From assembly GCA_024642505.1 (NCBI GenBank), contig JAHEAZ010000019.1, positions 1-43,056 on the forward strand: 43,056 nt of DNA, given 5' to 3'. Below, in pieces: positions 7,096 to 15,605 of this stretch (position 1 is the first letter of the stretch; each line of letters starts with the position of its first letter). A program made the translations under genes and the position numbers. Source of the DNA: Gammaproteobacteria bacterium. Its GTDB lineage: Bacteria > Pseudomonadota > Gammaproteobacteria > Steroidobacterales > Steroidobacteraceae. The notes below the pieces were generated by a model, which saw nothing but the letters and a program-made list of their open reading frames with translations, searched no databases and had not been told where the DNA came from.

Positions 7096-8011
7096 CGGAC
7101 CGGGCGCCAACGGCCCCGACGAACGGCGGTTCGACGGACTGCTGACCACGCCGCCCGGCGGCGGGTTCTCGGCGCTCGGCGCCGGCCTGATACCGGACCG
7201 CGACCTTACGCTGCAGGCCGTGGCCCGACTGCACCGCCTGCTGGTCCCCGAGATGCTGACGGCGGCCGCGGACGTGCCGACCCGAAGGCGGCGTATCTGT
7301 GAAGAGGTCGCGGCCATCGAGCCGCTGCTTGCAGAGCAGGTATTGCTGGCCCTGCGGTTTCGAGATCGCATCGAGGCGCGCGATTGCGAGGACGGCGAAC
7401 GGCTGCGGGCCAGCCAGTCGATCGCCCACGACATGATTGAGCGGCTCCCGGAACTCCGGCAGCGGCTTTTCGAGGATGCCCGGGCGGCCTATCGCGGCGA
7501 TCCGTCCTGTCGCGATCCGGTCGAGGCGATGTATGCGTTTCCCGGAATGCTTGCCATCACGCGCCACCGCATCGCCCACATTCTTTACCAGGCAGGGGTG
7601 CCCCTGCTGCCGCGCCTCGTTTCCGAACGGGCGCACACCCTGACCGGCATCGATATCCATCCTGGCGCGGCCATCGGCCGCGAGTTCTTCATCGACCATG
7701 GTACGGGCGTAGTCATCGGCGAGACGGCCGTGATCGGAGATCGGGTCACCCTCTATCAGGGCGTGACGCTCGGTGCGAAGAGCTTCCAGGTAGACGAATC
7801 GGGCAACCTCGTGAAGGGGCGGCCGCGCCATCCGATTGTCGAGGACGACGTCACCATCTACGCCAGCGCAACCGTACTCGGCCGCATCCGCATCGGGCGG
7901 GGCAGCATCATCGGCGGCAACGTCTGGCTTACCCACAGCGTCCCTCCCGGTTCACGGGTCTACCAGGCCGAACCGCTGGAGTCGGGCTTCGAGCAGGGCG
8001 GTGGCATCTAG
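7067..8011 (+). CDS. cysE: Serine O-acetyltransferase
   Basis: CysE acetylates L-serine with acetyl-CoA to give O-acetylserine, the CysK substrate. The 314-aa protein has a helical SATase N-terminal domain (about 60-170) and a left-handed beta-helix of hexapeptide repeats (about 185-300) containing [18 protein letters not shown] with the catalytic His/Asp. It ends in GGGI. A C-terminal isoleucine is the known anchor that inserts into the CysK active site to form the cysteine synthase complex, so complex formation is likely here. The start is ATG 7067, 9 nt after AGAGG, overlapping cysK by 29 bp. It is longer than E. coli CysE (273 aa) because of an N-terminal tail and an insertion near 245-260. 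Confidence 0.92.
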   Translation: MTSSSSSTADGPGANGPDERRFDGLLTTPPGGGFSALGAGLIPDRDLTLQAVARLHRLLVPEMLTAAADVPTRRRRICEEVAAIEPLLAEQVLLALRFRDRIEARDCEDGERLRASQSIAHDMIERLPELRQRLFEDARAAYRGDPSCRDPVEAMYAFPGMLAITRHRIAHILYQAGVPLLPRLVSERAHTLTGIDIHPGAAIGREFFIDHGTGVVIGETAVIGDRVTLYQGVTLGAKSFQVDESGNLVKGRPRHPIVEDDVTIYASATVLGRIRIGRGSIIGGNVWLTHSVPPGSRVYQAEPLESGFEQGGGI

Positions 8012-8102
8012 GACGAAGAAGGGGAGGTTCCGGTCTTCCCCTCGGTTGCGGGGGTAGCAGACAGGGACTACCTTCGCCGGGACTGCTGCAGCGAGGTGAC
8101 AG

Positions 8103-9719
8103 ATGTCCAGGATGCTTTCCCGCCGCGGTTTCGTGCAGCGCGCAGCCGCCGCATCGGTACTGGCGACCGTGCCCCTGGGCGCGCTCGCCTCGCAGGCAAG
8201 GTTCAGCTCCTATCCCTTCAAGCTCGGCGTCTCTTGCGGCGACCCCTCAGCCGACGGCTTCGTGCTGTGGACCCGTATCGCTCCGGAGCCATTCGAGCCC
8301 GAGCAGCTGGGTCGTGTTTCGTTCGAGGTGGACTGGGAAGTCGCCGAGGATTCCGCCTTCCGGCACATCGCGGCGCAGGGTAGCGAGCTGGCGCAGGCCC
8401 ATCTCGGGCACTCGGTCCACGCCGAGATTGGTGGCCTGTCGCCTGGCCGCGAGTATTACTACCGCTTCCGGCTCGGCCCATACGAGAGCCCCCCCGGACG
8501 CGCGGTCACCACACCCCTGCCCGGCGATTCACCTGCTTCCCTGCGCTACGCAGCCTGTTCCTGCGCTCACTACGAGCAGGGCTTCTTCTCTGCCTACCGC
8601 TATATGGCGGACGACCATCCAGACCTGATACTCGAGCTCGGCGACTACATCTACGAAGTTGGCTATGGCGAACGGCGAGTGCGCCTGTTTGACAAGCGCG
8701 AGGCATTTACCCTCGCCGATTACCGCCGCCGCTATGCGCAGTACCAGATGGATCCGGACCTGCAGGCGGCGCATGCCGCCTGCCCATGGCTGGTCACCTG
8801 GGACGACCACGAAGTCGACAACGACTATGCCGGTCTGAGCAGCGCTGATCAGGCCTGCGGCGGCGAGGCCGTCCGCCGCGCCTTCTTCGACCGCCGCGCG
8901 GCAGCCTACCAGGCATGGTTCGAGCACATGCCGGTGCGGCCGTCCAGATGGCGTGTGCAGGCGGGCTTGCAGGTCTACGGCAGCATCGATTGGGGCCGGC
9001 TGGCGCGCTTCTACCTGCTCGACACCCGCCAGTACCGCTCTCCCCAGGCCTGCGCCAAGGCGGCAACACCCCTTACCTGCGATACCGAGGCGGGCCGCCG
9101 GCTGCTCTTTATCGGCGCAGGCGGTGGCCACCTGATCGGGATCACCGACCCGGCCTGCCAGCCCGAGCTGGAAGATGTCTCGAGAACGATCCTGGGCGCC
9201 GAACAGGAAAGCTGGCTGGATGGGCAGCTCGGTTCCAGTCACGCAAGGTGGAACATCATCGCGCAAGGCACGCCCTTTGCGCCCATTTTCGAAGGGACGC
9301 GGGAGGCCCCGCTGATCTACTCGGACGGCTGGTCCGGATATCCTGCCGGGCAGCAGCGGTTGATCGGCGCACTTGGGCGGCACAAGGTTGCAAATCCCGT
9401 GATGCTGACGGGTGACGTGCACGCGTTTTTCGTCAGCGAGGTCCGCAACCGTCGCGACACGCCCGTGGCCGTCGAATTCATGACTTCATCGATCGCCAAC
9501 AACAACTCCGACAAGTCGAAAGTACTGCCCCTGAATCCGCATATCCTCTATCACGATGGCACTCACAGCGGGTACCTGCTCTGCGAGACAACGCCGACGC
9601 GGACCCGTGCCGACGTGGTCGCAATAGACGACATGCACGACCCGCGCACGCCGCGCAGGGTGCTCGCCTCGTTCGAGGTCAGCGACGGCGATCCGCGTCC
9701 GCACCGGCTGCCGCAGTAG
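8103..9719 (+). CDS. phoD: PhoD-family alkaline phosphatase/phosphodiesterase
   Basis: The 538-aa secreted metallo-phosphoesterase is expected to hydrolyse phosphate mono- or diesters in the periplasm. It has a Tat signal SRRGFVQ (residues 6-12) followed by a hydrophobic stretch, a PhoD N-terminal beta domain (about 38-130) beginning FKLGVSCGDPSADG, and the catalytic metallophosphatase domain. Metal-binding motifs include LELGDYIYE, WDDHEVDNDYAG and LTGDVHAFF. The start is ATG 8103 behind GAGGTGAC. It stands alone, with 91 bp before it and 66 bp after. No Pho box was recognised upstream. Confidence 0.92.
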   Translation: MSRMLSRRGFVQRAAAASVLATVPLGALASQARFSSYPFKLGVSCGDPSADGFVLWTRIAPEPFEPEQLGRVSFEVDWEVAEDSAFRHIAAQGSELAQAHLGHSVHAEIGGLSPGREYYYRFRLGPYESPPGRAVTTPLPGDSPASLRYAACSCAHYEQGFFSAYRYMADDHPDLILELGDYIYEVGYGERRVRLFDKREAFTLADYRRRYAQYQMDPDLQAAHAACPWLVTWDDHEVDNDYAGLSSADQACGGEAVRRAFFDRRAAAYQAWFEHMPVRPSRWRVQAGLQVYGSIDWGRLARFYLLDTRQYRSPQACAKAATPLTCDTEAGRRLLFIGAGGGHLIGITDPACQPELEDVSRTILGAEQESWLDGQLGSSHARWNIIAQGTPFAPIFEGTREAPLIYSDGWSGYPAGQQRLIGALGRHKVANPVMLTGDVHAFFVSEVRNRRDTPVAVEFMTSSIANNNSDKSKVLPLNPHILYHDGTHSGYLLCETTPTRTRADVVAIDDMHDPRTPRRVLASFEVSDGDPRPHRLPQ

Positions 9720-9785
9720 ACGAGCGCCACGGCACGCTGCTACCCGAGGGCGTGGTAACCTCCGCGACGGCATTAATTCAGGGGA

Positions 9786-10478
9786 GTGGTGAAGGCGATG
9801 GAAGAACTTGGTCTCGGGCACGGCATAGCTCGCTTCCTGCACATCCTGCTGTTCGTGTACTGGCTGGGCGGTGACGCGGGAGTGTTCTACTCCAGCAAGT
9901 TCGTCGTCAACCCGAGGCTGTCGAAGGACGCGCGCATGACCGCCGCGAAGATCTTCGTGGACCTGGACATGATCCCGCGCTACTGCATGGCCCTGATGCT
10001 TACCATTGGCGGGATCCTGGCCGAGTTGATCGGCATCAGTCACCCGGCCTGGGAAATGGTGGCCATCATCCTGCTCGGCCCGGTGTGGGTCGCGATGGTT
10101 CATCTCGTCCACGCGAAGCAAGGAACGGCCGCGGGCGCGACGCTGGGCCGGGTGGACATCTGGTTCCGCTGGATTGTCATCACCTCGATCATCGCCTCGG
10201 TAGTGCACTCGAACATGAACGGCCGACTGGCGGGACTGGAGTGGTTCTCCGCGAAACTCCTGCTGTTTGCGTTCCTGGTTTTCTGCGGGCTGATGATTCG
10301 TCGCAACCTGCCGCCCTTTTCACAGGGATTCCGGACGCTGGCGAGCACGGGTGCGACGCCGGAGAGCGACCGACTGATGATCGACTCGCTGGCCAGGTGC
10401 CAGCCCTATGTACTCCTGATCTGGGCCGGCGTCGCTTTGTCCGCGCTGATAGGGATTCTCAAGCCGTCACTGGGCTGA
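9786..10478 (+). CDS. Uncharacterised multi-pass membrane protein
   Basis: The product is about 230 aa with roughly six hydrophobic helices (near 15-38, 68-88, 92-112, 130-148, 158-176 and 212-228). Its striking N-terminal motif, LLFVYWLGGDAGVFYSSKFVV, has an acidic residue in the membrane, and HLVHAK and VVHSNMN place histidines near helix ends. That would suit a cofactor- or ion-binding membrane protein, but I do not recognise the family. Start choice is open: GTG 9786, GTG 9789 or ATG 9798, with GGGGA at 9781-9785 the only ribosome-binding sequence. Its 3' end overlaps the convergent oxidoreductase gene by 12 bp. Confidence 0.7.
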   Translation: MVKAMEELGLGHGIARFLHILLFVYWLGGDAGVFYSSKFVVNPRLSKDARMTAAKIFVDLDMIPRYCMALMLTIGGILAELIGISHPAWEMVAIILLGPVWVAMVHLVHAKQGTAAGATLGRVDIWFRWIVITSIIASVVHSNMNGRLAGLEWFSAKLLLFAFLVFCGLMIRRNLPPFSQGFRTLASTGATPESDRLMIDSLARCQPYVLLIWAGVALSALIGILKPSLG

Positions 10479-11804
10479 ACCTCGCGCGCTGCGGCGACGC
10501 ACCCGGCGGACCCGCCACGCGGTGGAAACTTCGTCCTTGAGGTAGGCTGCCGCGGCCTGCAGCAGGCCGAGGCTCGTGTCCGGCGAGCCGGAGTCAGCGA
10601 GTCGGAAGATCTGCTGGTAGTACCAGCCCTGCGCGCCCAGCACATTCATGACTCGCGCAGGTAGCAGCGGACTCGCCGGCGACAGCCATCCCCGGGAAGC
10701 CAGCTTGAGGCGATCCTCCCAGGCCACGGCCCGATCGGCTTCGCCGGTCAGCAGCCGGCGCGGCAGGCCCGGCTCGGTGCATAGCGGCCGGCCCAGGCCG
10801 ATGACATCACAATCGCCCTGCCCGATCGCCGCCTCCATCGCGGCGCGCGACCGGAATCCGCCAGTGATCATCAGCGGCATCCTCGCCACCTTCCGGATGT
10901 CCTCGGCGTAAGCCGCAAAGTACGCCTCGCGCCGCCGCGTGCTTTCCCTTACCGGCACGGCGCTGTCGCGCTTGCCTTCAAACCCCAACAGGCGCGGCTG
11001 CTCATAGGTGCCACCAGAAACTTCCAGCAGGTCGACCGACTCATCGTTGAGCCAGGCGACGACCTGCAGGCACTCCTGGTTGCTGAAGCCGCCCTGACGG
11101 AAGTCGTCTGAGTTGAGCTTGAGTCCGACAGGAAAGTCGGGTCCCACCGCTGTCCGTACGGCGCGCAGCGTCTCGATCAGGAATCGTGCGCGGTGTTCGA
11201 GGCTTCCGCCCCAGGCGTCGGTGCGCCGGTTGGTAACCGGCGAGAGGAACGAACTTATCAGGTAGCCGTGGGCGCCGTGCACCTGTACACCCGTGAAGCC
11301 GGTCTCCCGCGCGATTGCTGCCACCGCGGCAAACCGTGCGATGAGGTCCACGATCCCTGTCTCGGTCAGCGCCCGCGGACGGGCGTAGTTCCCCAGGATC
11401 TCCAACTGCACCGCAGATGGCGCGACGGGTCTGGACGTGACGTAGCGCGGCGACTGGCGTCCGGCGTGGGAGATCTGCATCCACAGGTGGTTACCCGATG
11501 CAGTCCCCGCCCGGGCCCAGTCGGCGAGCCGCGTGCGCGCTGCCACCGACGTCGTTTCCGCGTCGGTCAGGTCAATGGCGACGTTGCCGGGCCGTTCCAG
11601 AACCTGGCGGTCGATCTGGACGTTGCCGGTGATCATCAGGCCCGCCCCGCCCTCGCTCCAGACCCGGTACAGCCGAGAAAGCCTGGGCGTTGCGCGCAAT
11701 CTTGCGTCGGCCAGACCCTCAGTCATGGCCGCTTTGCACAGGCGGTTCGACAAGATTGCTCCACAGGGGAGCGTCAGCGGTGTCGCGAGCGTTGGAACTA
11801 TCAT
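10467..11804 (-). CDS. NADH:flavin oxidoreductase, Old Yellow Enzyme family
   Basis: The 445-aa FMN-dependent TIM-barrel ene-reductase has family signatures QISHAGRQSP (about 110), VHGAHGYLISSFLSP (about 172-186), TNRRTDAWGGSLEHR and the late phosphate-binding MITGGFRSR and GLGRPL. It lacks the C-terminal FeS/FAD/NADH domains of 2,4-dienoyl-CoA reductases (about 670 aa), so it is the single-domain type. It ends instead in about 75 residues of helical extension with a very arginine-rich tail. The physiological substrate cannot be read from sequence. The start is ATG 11804, and it is divergent from the SDR-DUF2867 gene with 107 bp between the two starts. Confidence 0.9.
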   Translation of the reverse strand: MIVPTLATPLTLPCGAILSNRLCKAAMTEGLADARLRATPRLSRLYRVWSEGGAGLMITGNVQIDRQVLERPGNVAIDLTDAETTSVAARTRLADWARAGTASGNHLWMQISHAGRQSPRYVTSRPVAPSAVQLEILGNYARPRALTETGIVDLIARFAAVAAIARETGFTGVQVHGAHGYLISSFLSPVTNRRTDAWGGSLEHRARFLIETLRAVRTAVGPDFPVGLKLNSDDFRQGGFSNQECLQVVAWLNDESVDLLEVSGGTYEQPRLLGFEGKRDSAVPVRESTRRREAYFAAYAEDIRKVARMPLMITGGFRSRAAMEAAIGQGDCDVIGLGRPLCTEPGLPRRLLTGEADRAVAWEDRLKLASRGWLSPASPLLPARVMNVLGAQGWYYQQIFRLADSGSPDTSLGLLQAAAAYLKDEVSTAWRVRRVRRRSARGSAQ

Positions 11805-11911
11805 GGCCCTGGTCGACTACAATCGCGCTTCATGGAGAACGCCTTCGGTGCCCGCACTGTAGCGCAGCTGGCCCGCCTGGCCACGCCTTCCCAAGGGCAA
11901 CAGAGGTCAAG

Positions 11912-13417
11912 ATGGAAGCGGAACATCCGGGACTTGCCAGGCCGATGAGCGAAGCTCCTGCAAGCTCCGCGACAAGGCGCGTCCTGGTGTTCGGAGCCCG
12001 CGGTTACGTCGGCACCAACCTGGTGCCGCGCCTGCTGCACGAAGGCGTGACAGTCCGGGCATCGGCCCGGACCACTGCACCGCTGGCAGCGCGTAACTGG
12101 CCGGGGATCGAGATCGTCCAGGCCGACGCGCTCGTGCCCGAGACGCTGCCGGCAGCGCTGCAAGACGTCGATACCGCCTACTACCTGGTGCACTCGATGG
12201 GCGCCGGTAAGGGTTTCAGCAAGCTCGATCTGCACGCGGCGGAGAACTTTGCCCGGGCGGCCGCGGATGCAAGTGTGCGCTGCATCGTCTATCTGGGCGG
12301 GCTGTTCCCGGAGGACGCGGACAGCGAGCACCTGTTGTCGCGCCGCGAAACTGGCATCGTACTGCGCCAGGGCGCCGTGCCAGTCATTGAACTGCGCGCG
12401 GGGATCATCGTCGGACCCGGCTCGGCGGCCTTCGAGATCATGCGCGACCTCGTCCTGAACCTGCCGATGATGGTCACGCCCCGCTGGGTGCACCGGAAGT
12501 CGCCGCCGATCGCGCTCGAGAATCTGCTCGAGTACCTGGTGCGCCTGCCGCAGGTTCCCGAAGCGCTGGGCAGGATATTCGACAGCGGCGGTCCTGAGCT
12601 GCTCACCTATGCCGACATGATGCGCACCCTGGCCAGGTTGGCCGGCAAGCCGCCACCGAGGATCTTTCCCGTGCCGGTCCTGACGCCGGCCCTGTCCTCG
12701 CGCTGGCTGTGGCTGGTGACCGCGGTGCCGACCTCGGTGGCGCGGGCACTGATAGGCGGGCTGAAGCACGACTTCACAGCTGATGACGCGGAGCTGCGGC
12801 GCCTGGTGCCGCAGCGACTGCTGAACTTCGAGGAGTCGGTGCAGGCGGTGTTCGACACCGAGGACCGCCACGAGGTACAGGCGCGCTGGACGGAAGGTGC
12901 CTACCCGATGCGGGGCCACCGCCGCGAGCACGCGTTTTACGCCAAGCGCGCCGATGGCTCGGCCGAGACTCGTGCCAGCCCGGCGGCAGTGTGGCAGGTG
13001 GTCAAGCGGATTGGCGGCAAGAACCGCTACTACGGCGCCGACTTGTTGTGGTGGATGCGCGAGACAATCGATTGGCTGCTAGGAGGTCCCGGCCGCCATC
13101 GCGGCCGGCGCGATGCCGACGAACTTCGGGTCGGCGACCATGTCGACTCGTGGCGCGTGGTGGGAGTCGAGCCTGACCGGCGCCTGACCCTGATGATGGG
13201 CATGAGGGCCATGGGTTCCGGCGTGCTGGAGTTCGACCTTGAGCCGCTGGCGAACGGCGGCACCCGGCTGACCGCCACAGCCTACTGGCATCCAGCCGGC
13301 GTCGGCGGACTGGTGTATTGGTACTCGTTGTTCCCGGCGCACCTGTTGATCTTCGACCGCATGACCCGGAACATCTGCAGGCTGGCGGAGGCAAGGGGAC
13401 AGCCCTCCCCGGCGTGA
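11912..13417 (+). CDS. NAD(P)-binding SDR fused to a DUF2867 domain
   Basis: The 501-aa protein has two parts. Residues about 20-300 form an extended/atypical SDR (NmrA-like) Rossmann domain with nucleotide motif VLVFGARGYVG and a YYLVHSMG segment. Residues about 325-490 correspond to DUF2867, a START-like ligand-binding domain (YYGADLLWWMR, SWRVVGVEPDRRLTL, LTATAYWHPAG). The combination is a recognised architecture of unknown substrate, possibly acting on lipophilic or quinone-like compounds. The start is ATG 11912 with GAGG 5 nt upstream; the frame is open further upstream but lacks support. It is divergent from the Old Yellow Enzyme gene, which may indicate shared redox function. Confidence 0.85.
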   Translation: MEAEHPGLARPMSEAPASSATRRVLVFGARGYVGTNLVPRLLHEGVTVRASARTTAPLAARNWPGIEIVQADALVPETLPAALQDVDTAYYLVHSMGAGKGFSKLDLHAAENFARAAADASVRCIVYLGGLFPEDADSEHLLSRRETGIVLRQGAVPVIELRAGIIVGPGSAAFEIMRDLVLNLPMMVTPRWVHRKSPPIALENLLEYLVRLPQVPEALGRIFDSGGPELLTYADMMRTLARLAGKPPPRIFPVPVLTPALSSRWLWLVTAVPTSVARALIGGLKHDFTADDAELRRLVPQRLLNFEESVQAVFDTEDRHEVQARWTEGAYPMRGHRREHAFYAKRADGSAETRASPAAVWQVVKRIGGKNRYYGADLLWWMRETIDWLLGGPGRHRGRRDADELRVGDHVDSWRVVGVEPDRRLTLMMGMRAMGSGVLEFDLEPLANGGTRLTATAYWHPAGVGGLVYWYSLFPAHLLIFDRMTRNICRLAEARGQPSPA

Positions 13418-13459
13418 CGCATGCGGTCCGGGCATGCCGCCCGGTTGTGACAGCCAGCC

Positions 13460-13996
13460 CTAGCGCTTGCCTTCCCGCCACTCCCAGGGTGGCACCGGAT
13501 CCGGCTCGCTCCACAAGCCGGTCCTGCGTGCCCGTGCCTCGACTTCGTCGTCGCCATAGCGCGCCCGGTCTTCCTCGCTCTGCTCGGACTGGTACCGCTT
13601 GAAATGCCAGGCGAGGCCCTGGGTGATCAGCGCGTGACCGACATCCAGGGTCTTTGCGCAAGAGGACCCCTGGCAGGGAGAATCAGGCGAGCCGACCCAC
13701 AGCTTTCCGACTGCCCGCCCGTTGCGGTCAACCTTTTCCCACTCGACACGCACGGCCTTGCCGAGCACCAGTTCGGCCAGCCGCTTCCGGGCTAACTCGC
13801 CGTAGGGCTGGTCCAGCTCGGGAGCGTCCACCCCGGCAAGCCGGACCTCATAGCGATTGCCGTCGGCATCGATGACCGTGACGACGTCGCCACCGGCGAC
13901 TCCGGTAGCCTCTGCTTGGTACTCGCCCGCCACCGCCGCCGGTGCAGCGACTGCAAGCAAGCCGGACACCAACGGGAACAGGAAAAGCGCCCTCAT
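13460..13996 (-). CDS. Secreted thermonuclease-like protein (SNase domain)
   Basis: The 178-aa protein has a Sec signal peptide (MRALFLFPLVSGLLAVAA...AVAG) and a staphylococcal-nuclease OB-fold domain. Conserved pieces are VVTVIDADGNRYEVRLAGVD, then APELDQPYGELAR carrying the catalytic Glu region, RNGRAVGKLWV and LITQGLAWHFKRY. A SCAK segment with two nearby cysteines (CQGSSCAK) may form a disulfide. The probable role is degradation of extracellular or periplasmic nucleic acid. The chosen start, ATG 13996, gives the cleanest signal peptide but has no obvious ribosome-binding site. An upstream TTG at 14032 is possible. It is convergent with the SDR gene. Confidence 0.85.
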   Translation of the reverse strand: MRALFLFPLVSGLLAVAAPAAVAGEYQAEATGVAGGDVVTVIDADGNRYEVRLAGVDAPELDQPYGELARKRLAELVLGKAVRVEWEKVDRNGRAVGKLWVGSPDSPCQGSSCAKTLDVGHALITQGLAWHFKRYQSEQSEEDRARYGDDEVEARARRTGLWSEPDPVPPWEWREGKR

Positions 13997-14098
13997 GGAA
14001 CAGAGGTTAGTCGCCGGCAACGGCCGGTTCAAACCATTGCGTCGATCGCTGCCTCTAATCGGACAAGGACACCGGATAGCTCACACGAGGAGAACATC

Positions 14099-14233
14099 AT
14101 GAGCAGGCTGAACACCAGGAACTGGGATGAATTCCACGGCCGGATGCTGCGCGGCGAATGGATTGCAGGTGCGGTCATGCTCGCCTTCCAGGCGCTCGTG
14201 GTAGCCGGTCTGACCTTCGGCAGCCTGCAGTAA
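14099..14233 (+). CDS. 44-aa single-pass membrane peptide
   Basis: A 44-codon frame (MSRLNTRNWDEFHGRML...) has a polar 18-residue N-terminus and one membrane helix (about 20-41, WIAGAVMLAFQALVVAGLTF). Translation is well supported by a near-perfect GAGGAG ribosome-binding site 6 nt before ATG. A strong terminator follows 38 bp after the stop. It therefore forms a complete tiny transcription unit between the nuclease gene and the ABC operon. No family is recognised; small one-helix proteins of this kind often modulate a larger membrane complex. Confidence 0.7.
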   Translation: MSRLNTRNWDEFHGRMLRGEWIAGAVMLAFQALVVAGLTFGSLQ

Positions 14234-14270
14234 GGGCAAGCCGCCGGGACCCGGCTGGTTGGCGAAAGCA

Positions 14271-14303
14271 GAAACCCCGGCTCTGGCCGGGGTTTCTTCG
14301 TTC
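14271..14303. terminator. Bidirectional rho-independent terminator
   Basis: A 10-bp perfect stem AAACCCCGGC/GCCGGGGTTT with a TCTG loop is followed by TTTCTTCGTT on the plus strand and by TTTCTGCTTT on the minus strand. It can end the 44-aa gene and, from the other side, the ABC-transporter operon whose last stop is at 14334. Confidence 0.85.
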
Positions 14304-14333
14304 GACCCGCCATCGGCACCCGGCCGGGGCCGC

Positions 14334-15581
14334 CTACTCGTAGCGCAGCGCCTCGATCGGATCCAGCTTCGAGGCCTTGATGGCTGGCACGAGCCCGAAG
14401 CCAATGCCAACCGCCGAACAGAACAACAGGCCGATCACGGCCCACTCCATCGGCACCGACACCGCGAACGAGGTGACCAGCGAGAGGATATTGCCCAGGC
14501 CGAAGCCAATCACTACGCCTAGCAGCCCGCCGACATTGCAGAGGATCACTGCCTCCAGGAGGAACTGTCGGCGGATGCTGCTGGGCCGCGCACCGAGGGA
14601 CTTGCGTATGCCGATCTCCTTGGTCCGCTCGGTCACCGAGACCAGCATGATGTTCATGATGCCGATGCCCGCGACCACCAGCGCGATGGTGCCGAGCACG
14701 AAGGCACCGATCTTGACGCCGAGTGTCACCCTGTTGAAGTTGTCGATCATGCTCTGGCTGTTGAAGAACTCAAAGTTGTCTTCCTCCGAGGGCGGCACGT
14801 GCCGGACCCGGCGCAGGATCTGGCGGGTTTCCTCGATGGCATCGTTCATCAGTTCCGGCGTCCGGGCGCGGACGGTCACGTTGACCGAACGAATGAAACC
14901 GTCGTCTTCGATCATTCCATACACCTGCTGGAAGACCGTATGGGGGATCAGCACGTAGTTGTCGTAGCCCTGCCCAAAGGCAGATTTCTTGGGGGCGAAA
15001 ACGCCGATGACCTGGTACTCACGCCCGTCCAGCTGGACCTTGCGGCCGATCGGATCCTCGAAGGGAAAGAACTTGTCGGCCAGCGCCGCGCCGATCACCA
15101 TCACCTTGCGCGCACTTCGTACGTCCATCTCCGACAGGTTGCGGCCGAGTTCGATGTAGTGCGTGTTGTTCTCGGAGTACTGCGGATCGCCGCCGCAGAC
15201 CATGATGTTCGGTTCGGTCGACTCGCCGCGATAGCGCACCGTCCGGGCGAACTCCCACAGTTCGGAGCCAACCAGATCCACCGTCTGCGCATTGGCGCGG
15301 ATTGCCTCCGCGTCCTCGATGGTAACCGGCGGACGGCGCATCGCCTTGCGCCGGTCCTCGTCGGTGTTGAACCCCCCGGCGGGCCATTTCTGTACCTGAA
15401 AGGTCTGTACGCCGAGGACGCTCATCTCCTCTTCCATCGTCGACTGCACGACCGAGATGGCGGTCATCACCCCGATGATCGATGCCACGCCGGCAACGAT
15501 GCCTACCAGCGTCAGCAGCGACCGCAACTTGTTGGCGCGGATCGAGTTGAGCGCCATCAGCAGTGTGTCCGTCCACAGCAT
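14334..15581 (-). CDS. ABC transporter permease, FtsX/MacB type (second copy)
   Basis: The 415-aa permease has one N-terminal helix (about 20-45, SLLTLVGIVAGVASIIGVM), a large periplasmic MacB_PCD domain (about 48-280) and three C-terminal FtsX helices (about 285-400) including RTKEIGIRKSLGARPSSI and a final DPIEALRYE. It is the last gene of the adaptor-ATPase-permease-permease operon, 24 bp after the first permease. It probably pairs with that permease as a heterodimer around the shared ATPase. The product should be mechanotransmission-type efflux of a peptide, lipid or small molecule. Confidence 0.9.
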   Translation of the reverse strand: MLWTDTLLMALNSIRANKLRSLLTLVGIVAGVASIIGVMTAISVVQSTMEEEMSVLGVQTFQVQKWPAGGFNTDEDRRKAMRRPPVTIEDAEAIRANAQTVDLVGSELWEFARTVRYRGESTEPNIMVCGGDPQYSENNTHYIELGRNLSEMDVRSARKVMVIGAALADKFFPFEDPIGRKVQLDGREYQVIGVFAPKKSAFGQGYDNYVLIPHTVFQQVYGMIEDDGFIRSVNVTVRARTPELMNDAIEETRQILRRVRHVPPSEEDNFEFFNSQSMIDNFNRVTLGVKIGAFVLGTIALVVAGIGIMNIMLVSVTERTKEIGIRKSLGARPSSIRRQFLLEAVILCNVGGLLGVVIGFGLGNILSLVTSFAVSVPMEWAVIGLLFCSAVGIGFGLVPAIKASKLDPIEALRYE

Positions 15582-15605
15582 GCTCAGTTCCTCCAGCTTG
15601 CGCGA

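Noticed and set aside
6070-7434. A 454-codon open frame antisense to cysK-cysE
   Set aside because: It mirrors two strongly conserved enzymes; long antisense frames are expected in GC-rich DNA, and the translation is of low complexity without family motifs.
8023-8048. GGGGAGG/CTTCCCC stem after cysE
   Set aside because: It is a 7-bp stem with a wobble and no following T-tract, too weak to call.
13430-13452. Stem CCGGGC/GCCCGG between the SDR and nuclease genes as a terminator
   Set aside because: The stem is only 6 bp and has no T-tract on either strand.
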